This document shows positions 45,709 to 52,491 of a stretch of DNA of 52,491 nucleotides, piece by piece. Every line of letters starts with the position of its first letter. Position 1 is the first letter of the stretch. The position numbers were made by a program, and so were the translations under genes. Source of the stretch: an uncultured Aquimarina sp. (GTDB taxonomy: Bacteria; Bacteroidota; Bacteroidia; Flavobacteriales; Flavobacteriaceae); NCBI GenBank assembly GCA_947495425.1, contig CANLYR010000030.1:1-52491 (forward strand), given 5' to 3'. The notes under the pieces were generated by a model. The model was not told the DNA's origin and searched no databases. It saw only the letters and a program-made list of their open reading frames with translations.

Positions 45709-47043
45709 ATGGCTACACTTACTTTAATGCTTGATAAGCGTAACAAGAAAGCAGAAAAGTTTCCTTTAGTAATACGAGTAAGACACAAAGGAATTCCAAA
45801 AAACATTCACCTTGGTTATAAATTAGAAGAAAGACAATGGGACAAAGATAATAATCGCATAAAGTCATCATTCTCAAATTCAAAAAGAGCAAATTATAAA
45901 GTCAATGAGAAATGGTCAACCGCATCGAAGATAGTTTCTGATTACGATTCAATGCTCAAAAGTTTTAATGTTTACGAAGTTGTTGATCTCATTAATAATG
46001 CGCTTGTGAAAAATGCAGAGGAAGAATCTGCTGTTATTAAGAATACTACTACAGAGACACAAACATTGTTAGATGTTTACGGTACAAAAGTAATTAATCG
46101 TTATCGAGAAGCAGGTCGTTTTGGTATGGCTGATGCAATGAGAGGCGCAATTGATTTAGTGCTTAAATTTAATGCAAAGGAAGACCTGCCCATATCATCA
46201 ATAAACGAAATCTTCTTAGAAGATTTAGAATCATGGTATTTGAGTAAAGATAACAAACCAGTTAACAAAAAAAATACGACAGTTAAGACATCTTATAAAA
46301 AGAATACTTTAAATGGTCTAGGTGTTAGATTGCGGTCGATAAGAAGAATCTACAACTTAGCAATTAAAGATGGTAGCACTGAGCTTAAATCTGATGATTA
46401 TCCTTTTGGGAAAAATGGATATTCAATCAAGCAACAAAGAACAAAGAAAAGAGCAGTCGATCTTGATGTCATAGAGCAGATTAAGAATTTGGACGTTACT
46501 GAAGGCTTTCCTTTATGGCATCATAAAAATTACTTTTTAGTAAATTTCTATATGAGAGGTATGAACTTTATGGATATAGCTTATCTAAAGGTTAGCTCAA
46601 TTGACAAGGGAAGGTTAAAATACAAAAGGCGAAAAACCAGAAGAGGTACCAATGTCAAGGAATTCGATATTCTAATTCCCGAATTTGTGATGGAAATCAT
46701 TAATTATTATACAATTGGAAAGTCAAAAGAAGACTTAGTATTTCCAATTCTAGGGGATGTAATTAATATTGAATCAGAGGATAGAATACACGAGATTTAT
46801 AAAAACCGCCGTAGAAACCACAACCGTAGGTTAAATACAATTGGTAAAAAATTGAATCTAGATATTAAGCTAACTACCTACGTTGCTCGCCATACATTCG
46901 CAACCGCCGGACTGCATAAAGGGATATCAAAAGCTCAGATAGGTGATATGCTGGGTCACACGAGTTACTACACTACCGAAGCCTATTTTGCAGACTTCGA
47001 AAATGAAATTCTAGATAAAGCAGCTGAAAAGATTTTTGGGTAA
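45709..47043 (+). CDS. Tyrosine recombinase (site-specific integrase)
   Basis: A 444-residue integrase of the Bacteroidota type: N-terminal arm-binding domain (residues 1-90; TLMLDKRNKKAEKFPLVIRV), SAM-like core-binding domain (about 120-240) and catalytic domain. Catalytic residues: R283 (YMRGMNFMDI), R394 (YVARHTFAT; the usual HxxR histidine is a Tyr), H417 (MLGHTS) and nucleophile Y426 (TEAYF). It is probably active. It is transcribed away from the tRNA-Asn fragment and is the first gene inside the element. No excisionase is recognised nearby. Confidence 0.93.
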   Translation: MATLTLMLDKRNKKAEKFPLVIRVRHKGIPKNIHLGYKLEERQWDKDNNRIKSSFSNSKRANYKVNEKWSTASKIVSDYDSMLKSFNVYEVVDLINNALVKNAEEESAVIKNTTTETQTLLDVYGTKVINRYREAGRFGMADAMRGAIDLVLKFNAKEDLPISSINEIFLEDLESWYLSKDNKPVNKKNTTVKTSYKKNTLNGLGVRLRSIRRIYNLAIKDGSTELKSDDYPFGKNGYSIKQQRTKKRAVDLDVIEQIKNLDVTEGFPLWHHKNYFLVNFYMRGMNFMDIAYLKVSSIDKGRLKYKRRKTRRGTNVKEFDILIPEFVMEIINYYTIGKSKEDLVFPILGDVINIESEDRIHEIYKNRRRNHNRRLNTIGKKLNLDIKLTTYVARHTFATAGLHKGISKAQIGDMLGHTSYYTTEAYFADFENEILDKAAEKIFG

Positions 47044-47089
47044 TTTATTTAAAACATTTAGAACTAATTAATCTAATTGAGATTTTGAT

Positions 47090-47153
47090 TTATAGTATCA
47101 TTTTTTAAAATAGTAAAAATTAATTTTCTCTGTTTTAAAAAATGATACTATAA
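47090..47153. repeat. Long AT-rich perfect inverted repeat
   Basis: Arms 47090-47110 and 47133-47153 are perfectly complementary over 21 bp (outer end TTATAGTATC, inner end TTTTTTAAAA), with a partly foldable 22-nt centre. It lies 46 bases after the integrase stop. It could be a bidirectional terminator, a miniature transposable element end pair, or a recombination site. Confidence 0.65.
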
Positions 47154-47265
47154 TGTTTTATTCTTGTATTGAGAATTTAATTAACTAAGTTTATAACGAA
47201 AATAAATTAGGTACAATCTAGTTATTAACTATACTTTTACAAACAAAATTTAAACTGAGGTAAGT

Positions 47266-48360
47266 TTGGAACTAAACTTTAATATTTTCAATATTATCAT
47301 CCTAATTGGTATTTTTCAAGGTTTTGTATTTGGTGTTATAGTCTTTTTTAATAAGAATTATAGATTATCCTCAAATTACTTCTTGGTTTGTACTGCTTTG
47401 GCATTGTCAATCAATAATTTACAATACTTAATTATTGATATTGAGCTAGTCAAAAAACTCTATTTTCAAATTCCTTTTGAGTTTTTAATAATGCCAATGT
47501 TTTACGTTTTTGTGAATATGTATTTGCAAATAAAACTCTTTAAAAGTACAATCGTATTCATTCTTTCTCCATTTGTTTTAAGCTTAATGTTTAGAATATT
47601 TGTAAAACTTGCTTTGGTTCCATTATCAAATAAAACTGTACAAACACTTTTAACCTTTGAAGAATATTTATCACTAGTTTTTTCCATTCTTATGATTCTT
47701 ATAATTCTATTCAAAATTTATAATTACGAAAAGTCCAGAACAGAATTTAATTTGTCAGACGTTAAAGCAAAGACTAGATGGTTGAAGCAAGCTCTAATTA
47801 TTGGAATAGTTACTTGTGCTTCTTGGTTGTTTGTTATCAAGGATAATATTGCCAGGTTTGAAGAAGACCTTAGCACATATTACCCTTTATGGATTATTAT
47901 ATCTATTTTGGTTTATTGGATAGTCTATAAAGGAATTATTGAGACGAGAATACTTAACCAAAGATTTGACATAAGAAATAACACTATTAAGTCAATACCA
48001 ATCACCAAAAAAGTTTTACCTCTAAGTGATGATCTCTTTTTGGAAATTGAGAATGCGATTATAAATGAAAAATTATATTTGAATCCCAATTTAAGTTTAG
48101 AACGTATTTCGGAAAAATTTGATTTAAGTGTTAGTCATTTATCAAGAATCATAAATAAAAACTCGGATCATAGTTTTACAGATTTTATTAATCACTTAAG
48201 AATTAATGAATCAAAGAAATTGCTTATTAATCCTGATTATGAAAACTACACAATAGAAGCAATTGGTTATGAATCTGGCTTTAATTCTAAATCGAATTTT
48301 TATACTGCCTTCAAAAAAGAAACCCAGAAAACACCATCTGCATATCGTTCTAGTAAATAA
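47266..48360 (+). CDS. Membrane-bound AraC-type regulator
   Basis: A 364-residue protein with about seven hydrophobic segments (roughly 8-27, 38-57, 68-88, 95-114, 132-151, 174-191, 206-223) and a C-terminal AraC-type double helix-turn-helix (about 262-362; NLSLERISEKFDLSVSHLSRI and YTIEAIGYESGFNSKSNFYTAF). The design is that of Bacteroidota one-component membrane sensors. The only start is TTG 47266, since a TAA stands five codons upstream. The gene is distinctly AT-rich. Lying between the integrase and the winged-helix/Rhs pair, it is a candidate regulator of that cargo. Confidence 0.85.
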   Translation: MELNFNIFNIIILIGIFQGFVFGVIVFFNKNYRLSSNYFLVCTALALSINNLQYLIIDIELVKKLYFQIPFEFLIMPMFYVFVNMYLQIKLFKSTIVFILSPFVLSLMFRIFVKLALVPLSNKTVQTLLTFEEYLSLVFSILMILIILFKIYNYEKSRTEFNLSDVKAKTRWLKQALIIGIVTCASWLFVIKDNIARFEEDLSTYYPLWIIISILVYWIVYKGIIETRILNQRFDIRNNTIKSIPITKKVLPLSDDLFLEIENAIINEKLYLNPNLSLERISEKFDLSVSHLSRIINKNSDHSFTDFINHLRINESKKLLINPDYENYTIEAIGYESGFNSKSNFYTAFKKETQKTPSAYRSSK

Positions 48361-48510
48361 ATCTTGTCCAGAATCTTGTTTTTGATAATATATAGGACAC
48401 TCAGCTCAATCCGTAATCATAGTTTTGCTCGTATTAATAATACTCTTAACGCCCCTGAACTTATGTCAAATAATATATTACATAATAATGCTTTTTCAAA
48501 AAATTATACT

Positions 48511-48783
48511 ATGAATATAATCATCAAGCAATTAGAACTTATACAAAGAATAGATCAGTTAATTCGATTTAAGGCCACCGGATCAGCTCCAGAGTTAGCC
48601 ATAAAGCTAGGTATTTCAAGAACAAAACTATACCGTATGATTGCTATTATGAAAGAGCTTAATGCACCCGTTGTATTTGATGAAGCGTTACAAAGCTATG
48701 TCTATAACGAAGAAGTAGGTTTGGCCTTTGGATTTTACAAGAAAAAACGTAGCGAGAATGAAATCCAACAAATATTATGTTAA
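48511..48783 (+). CDS. Small winged-helix regulator
   Basis: About 90 residues from ATG 48511 (MNIIIKQLELIQRIDQLIRF). An in-frame ATG at 48463 is also possible. It consists almost entirely of a DeoR/HTH_11-like winged helix: RIDQLIRFKATGSAPELAIK, LGISRTKLYRMIAIMKEL, NAPVVFDEALQSYVY, with no ligand or catalytic domain. A decayed relative lies at 2380-2601. It ends 121 bases before the Rhs/YD gene and is likely cotranscribed with it or regulates it. Confidence 0.75.
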   Translation: MNIIIKQLELIQRIDQLIRFKATGSAPELAIKLGISRTKLYRMIAIMKELNAPVVFDEALQSYVYNEEVGLAFGFYKKKRSENEIQQILC

Positions 48784-48904
48784 AAAAACAGCACCCATAC
48801 AAAATTTTAGTTTTAAAAGATGAAACTGGAATTTTTTAATATTGCGTAACAGATTATAAAAACAACTTTTTCACCTAATAACAACGAATAACCAGTCAGT
48901 TAAT

Positions 48905-51900
48905 ATGAATACCAAAGAAATAATTCTAACCAAGCAAAGAATATTGTTATTCTATATGTTAATGCTTACCTCTTTAGTAGGTATTTCCCAAAATGATTTT
49001 ATCCATCCGGATTTTAATCCTCAACCAAAAACTCCGCAGACATCATCTTTAGAAAAATACATATCAGTACCTGTAAGTTTACATACTGGTACTCCCAATA
49101 TTTCTATTCCTATTTACACTATTGAATATGGCGGTATGACAGTACCGATCTCTCTTAACTATGATGCATCGGGAGTTAAGGTTACCGAAATGTCTTCACA
49201 AGTTGGTTTAAAGTGGAATCTTTCTGTTGGAGGGGCCATTACCAGAATTATCAAAGGTGGGCCAGATGAAGGATCATTACATCGAGCTAGTCAAAGTAGT
49301 GTGCCTGTTGAAGGTTATTATCAAGATTATGGTATCAGTAAGTTAAAAGGCTATTTTGAATCCATCGGTTTTTCCGAAGAGGTTATAAATCATTGGATTA
49401 ATGACGTATCTGCCGGCACCAAAGATATGGAACCAGATTTGTTTTCATTTAATGCGCTGGGTCACTCTGGGAGATTTTTCTTTAACCAGAATCGAGAGAT
49501 TGTAAATTTTACAGGGAATGATTATAAAATGGAACTTTTGGATTACAGTTCAAGAAATTTCAACCATTGGAGGGTCACCACTCCTGATGGTATACGAATG
49601 ACATTTGGTAACAACACCAATGCTATAGAAGATTCTTACGCTGCATCAGTGAATGTGTTCTTAAATCACTATGAAAAAAGAGCATGGTATATGACTAGTG
49701 CCTATAATCCTGCTACAAATAAAGAAATTACCTTTGAATTCAACAAAATAGAATATAGAGATCTTTCTGCAACAAACAAAACAATGGCAGGATTAATATA
49801 TGATCCCACAACCCTTAGTTGGGGAGCCGGATGCTTGGGACAAGTGCCGTTGTCTAATGCTTACTGTGGATTATTTGAGTTAGATTCATCAAACAATAGG
49901 GCTATATGGAGTGACCAAATGGTAAGAAGTCCTGAACTTTCAAAAATCAAGGCTGGAGAAATTCAGGTAGAATTTATCAGGTCAGATCGAGACGATACAC
50001 GTGGACAAGTTACTATGCCTGGGGGAAAAACTAAGGTATCTGAAATTATTGTTAGTTATCAAGGGAATTGTATTAAAAGATTTAACTTAAATTATGAATA
50101 TACTATATCTCCTGATAGTGCTAACATGGATAATTTAATGCCACAACCTAGTCAAGGGACATTTAATCATGTAAAAAAAAGATTATATCTTACTCAGGTT
50201 AGAGAAAAAACATGTACTGGAGCCCTATCTGATAAGATATTTAATCTTGAGTACTATCATAAAGAATCCCTCCCATCAAGAGTATCTTTTGCCCAAGATA
50301 AATGGGGCTATTATAATGGTGCCAACAATAACAAAAGTTTATACCCTGCTTTAGGGAATTGTAATAGTTTTAGTGGAGTTGCTAATAGAAATGTTAGTAG
50401 TTCTAATACAAATGCAGGAACACTTAAAAAAATAATTTTTCCAACAGGAGGGAGTCAGGAGTATATTTATGAAAACCATGAACATGTGAGTACAGTATCT
50501 GAACCTACTGAGGAAGAACGATGGGTTTCGATAGCATCCAATAATAGTTATTCACTATCCAATAATCAGGATTATGTAGAAGGCTCTTTCTCTTATCAAT
50601 ATGGCGCAACTATAAGAACTAAAGTAACATTAATTAAAAATGGGTATCTGAATCCTTGCACCCAAGAATCTCCGAATGACTATGGATTTATAAATGCAAA
50701 AGCTTTAATAATTACCAATGCAAATACTGGAGAGATAGTTCTCGATTATGGATATGGTGGTGTTCCACAAAGTATATATGATAGTGAAGGATTTGGGGAA
50801 AAGCATTTTAATATCAATTTAGATCCAGGAGATTATGAATATAAGCTCTATGCATATAAGAGCAATCGTAACGGAGGGAGTTGTTTTGATGTGAAATTTA
50901 AGCATGAAGCTTTACAGTTCGTACAAATACCACCAACCGAAGGAGATAATCTGGTTGGCGGATTAAGGTTAAAAGAAATTAAATATAGAGATCAGGATAA
51001 AACTACCTTGAAAACAGATCGCTATTCATACTCATCCCCTAAACTGATCAATAATCCTAATTTTGTAAGAAAGCTATGTTGGGACGCTGACCCAACCATA
51101 AATGGATTTGTAGATATCATAGATGATACTGGTAATTTTTATCCTACATTGAAACATGCACTACTTAATCGAGAAGGTAGTTTTATATTGATAACAACAC
51201 AAGATCCATATGCATTAAATTTTTCAGGTTCTCATATCACGTATGGAAATGTTACAGAACATAACAGTGAAGGGTATACAAATTATATATTTGGACAGCC
51301 ACTTACTTATCAGGAATCTGTTGGGTATTCCGGTATAAATGATTATCCACCTAAACCGGTCTATCAAAGTGATCATGCCAGTAAACTATTACTAAAAAGA
51401 GTATTTGATGCCGGTGGAAACTTAAAAATCCGAGAGCATTATGAATATAGCATCACCAAAAAAGATGTTAATGTTAAAGGCGGTAGCTTTGCAAGAGTAC
51501 CTCAAGGAAATCTGGTTTTAAATCCGGGAGTGTTCTATGACATAAAACAGGAAGTGGTACAACTGGACAAAAAACAAGTAGAACAGTATTACCATGATAA
51601 AGAAATAATAACTAATACGGATTATGTATATGAAAGTCCACTCCATTATATGCCGACTAAAACGGTAGTAACAGAAAGCAATAGTGACCAAATCATAACC
51701 AAAAGTCAATACCCCCCGGATCTGTTTTCTGCATCGCATGTATTGAATCAGCAGAATAGAATTGCTACTCCGGTAAAGACTGAGAATTACATTAAGAAAA
51801 GTGGTAGTACAACAGAAACATTACAGTCTACCCAGTTGCTAAAATATTCAGCAACTCCAGCTACATCGAATCTTACTCTTCAGACTTCTGTTGAAACTTC

Positions 51901-52491
51901 AAAAGGAGAAGCCCCCTTAGAAGAGCACATTCGTTATGAAAAGTATGATAGTAGTGGTAATTTACTACAATATAAAAAATCAGGTGGTGCTGTTACTAGT
52001 CTTATCTGGAGTTATGATACGATGTATCCTGTCGCCAGGATAGAGAACGCCACCTTTACTGAAGTTGCAAATGCATTAGGAGTTAGTGAGACCGTACTAA
52101 AAAGTTTTAGCGCGAGTTCGATAAACACCTTGAATACCCTAAGAACAAACTTACCCAACGCCATGGTCACTACCTATACTCATGATCCATTAATAGGAAT
52201 GGCTAGCATGACTGACCCCAAAGGCTACACGACTACCTATGAATATGATATCTTTAATCGTCTGGCTCATGTTAGAGATGCAGACGCAAACATCACGGAT
52301 AAGTTTTATTATAACTATGATACTGGTGAAGATCCAGCAGATCCAGGTACTGGTCCTGAGCTAGTGGTCACTTTTAAAGATTTTCCTGAATTTGCCTCTA
52401 CTTTTAAGGAAGAGGGTTTTCATATCGAACTCAGTGGAGGATCCGGACAATATGACTATAAGTGGGAGTTTGAATCCCCAGATGGTAAGAT
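48905..52491 (+). CDS. Large secreted Rhs/YD-repeat protein, 5' part
   Basis: Open from ATG 48905 to the window end: at least 1195 codons in one frame. The N-terminus has a signal peptide (RILLFYMLMLTSLVGISQ). Residues about 55-1050 form the SpvB/YD-type beta-rich N-terminal region found in very large Bacteroidota proteins (early motif VPISLNYDASGVKVTEMSSQ then VGLKWNLSVGG). The first YD repeat is near residue 1105 (TDPKGYTTTYEYDIFNRLAH), followed by a PKD/Ig-like domain (about 1150 onward; LSGGSGQYDYKWEF). Proteins of this type are polymorphic-toxin or adhesin-like shells with a variable C-terminus. The C-terminus and any immunity gene lie outside the window, so toxin activity is unproven. 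Confidence 0.85.
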   Translation, partial: MNTKEIILTKQRILLFYMLMLTSLVGISQNDFIHPDFNPQPKTPQTSSLEKYISVPVSLHTGTPNISIPIYTIEYGGMTVPISLNYDASGVKVTEMSSQVGLKWNLSVGGAITRIIKGGPDEGSLHRASQSSVPVEGYYQDYGISKLKGYFESIGFSEEVINHWINDVSAGTKDMEPDLFSFNALGHSGRFFFNQNREIVNFTGNDYKMELLDYSSRNFNHWRVTTPDGIRMTFGNNTNAIEDSYAASVNVFLNHYEKRAWYMTSAYNPATNKEITFEFNKIEYRDLSATNKTMAGLIYDPTTLSWGAGCLGQVPLSNAYCGLFELDSSNNRAIWSDQMVRSPELSKIKAGEIQVEFIRSDRDDTRGQVTMPGGKTKVSEIIVSYQGNCIKRFNLNYEYTISPDSANMDNLMPQPSQGTFNHVKKRLYLTQVREKTCTGALSDKIFNLEYYHKESLPSRVSFAQDKWGYYNGANNNKSLYPALGNCNSFSGVANRNVSSSNTNAGTLKKIIFPTGGSQEYIYENHEHVSTVSEPTEEERWVSIASNNSYSLSNNQDYVEGSFSYQYGATIRTKVTLIKNGYLNPCTQESPNDYGFINAKALIITNANTGEIVLDYGYGGVPQSIYDSEGFGEKHFNINLDPGDYEYKLYAYKSNRNGGSCFDVKFKHEALQFVQIPPTEGDNLVGGLRLKEIKYRDQDKTTLKTDRYSYSSPKLINNPNFVRKLCWDADPTINGFVDIIDDTGNFYPTLKHALLNREGSFILITTQDPYALNFSGSHITYGNVTEHNSEGYTNYIFGQPLTYQESVGYSGINDYPPKPVYQSDHASKLLLKRVFDAGGNLKIREHYEYSITKKDVNVKGGSFARVPQGNLVLNPGVFYDIKQEVVQLDKKQVEQYYHDKEIITNTDYVYESPLHYMPTKTVVTESNSDQIITKSQYPPDLFSASHVLNQQNRIATPVKTENYIKKSGSTTETLQSTQLLKYSATPATSNLTLQTSVETSKGEAPLEEHIRYEKYDSSGNLLQYKKSGGAVTSLIWSYDTMYPVARIENATFTEVANALGVSETVLKSFSASSINTLNTLRTNLPNAMVTTYTHDPLIGMASMTDPKGYTTTYEYDIFNRLAHVRDADANITDKFYYNYDTGEDPADPGTGPELVVTFKDFPEFASTFKEEGFHIELSGGSGQYDYKWEFESPDGK

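Noticed and set aside
1..52491. CRISPR arrays, rRNA genes, retron or diversity-generating retroelement
   Set aside because: No regularly spaced direct repeats, rRNA stretches or reverse transcriptase motifs were seen on either strand.

Overview
The window looks like a chromosomal segment of a marine Flavobacteriaceae bacterium (Bacteroidota), possibly Aquimarina-like. The lines of evidence are two type IX secretion (T9SS) C-terminal sorting tails, a TonB receptor of Bacteroidota style, an ABC-permease/M1-peptidase fusion, VF530, DUF4136 and DUF3298 proteins, promoters of the TTG-N17-23-TAnnTTTG type, and A-rich start regions instead of Shine-Dalgarno sites. The genus is inference.

Layout. 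0-2.7 kb is accessory and decayed: a TPR protein without an output domain, one small unknown gene, stop-interrupted coding remnants, a fragment of a small winged-helix protein and REP-like hairpins. 2.8-12.9 kb is ordinary core: an ABC exporter ATPase plus a permease/M1 fusion, hemB, a TerB-like protein, a c-type cytochrome lipoprotein, a CNNM/CorC-type protein, ogt, a serine hydrolase and a PolB-like 3'-5' exonuclease. 13.3-15.7 kb holds DUF2834 and VF530 genes, a DUF1624-type membrane gene broken at two homopolymers, and a stand-alone HigA-like antitoxin remnant. 15.8-28.2 kb carries a large T9SS subtilase, a YheT hydrolase with a bestrophin, an SDR enzyme, Crp and AraC regulators, a thioesterase, an EamA exporter with an ArsC/Spx-like protein, DinB and a DUF3298 lipoprotein. 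28.3-43.7 kb has cystathionine gamma-synthase, NADP-type glutamate dehydrogenase, a DUF4136 lipoprotein, recO, a TonB receptor, a HAD phosphatase, an NTF2-like protein, a lipoprotein, an SLC5 symporter, a T9SS peptidoglycan amidase and two poorly known proteins.

43.7-45.35 kb is a hipBA toxin-antitoxin operon with paired operator-like dyads and its own terminator. At 45.47-45.52 kb lies the 3' part of a tRNA-Asn gene (minus strand) with its native terminator still attached. It is followed immediately by arm-like repeats and a tyrosine recombinase. I read this as the left attachment junction of an integrative element that continues past the right edge. Visible cargo is a membrane-bound AraC-type regulator, a small winged-helix protein and the first ~1195 codons of a very large secreted Rhs/YD-repeat protein. 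The winged-helix protein has a clear decayed relative at 2.4 kb, so the same kind of cassette may have visited both ends of this window.

Other structure: an orphan leftward terminator at 36.66 kb placed just upstream of another gene's promoter implies an unannotated small RNA in the 36.69-37.09 kb gap; a ~60-nt repeat family follows the 3' ends of three unrelated genes; a 21-bp perfect inverted repeat follows the integrase.
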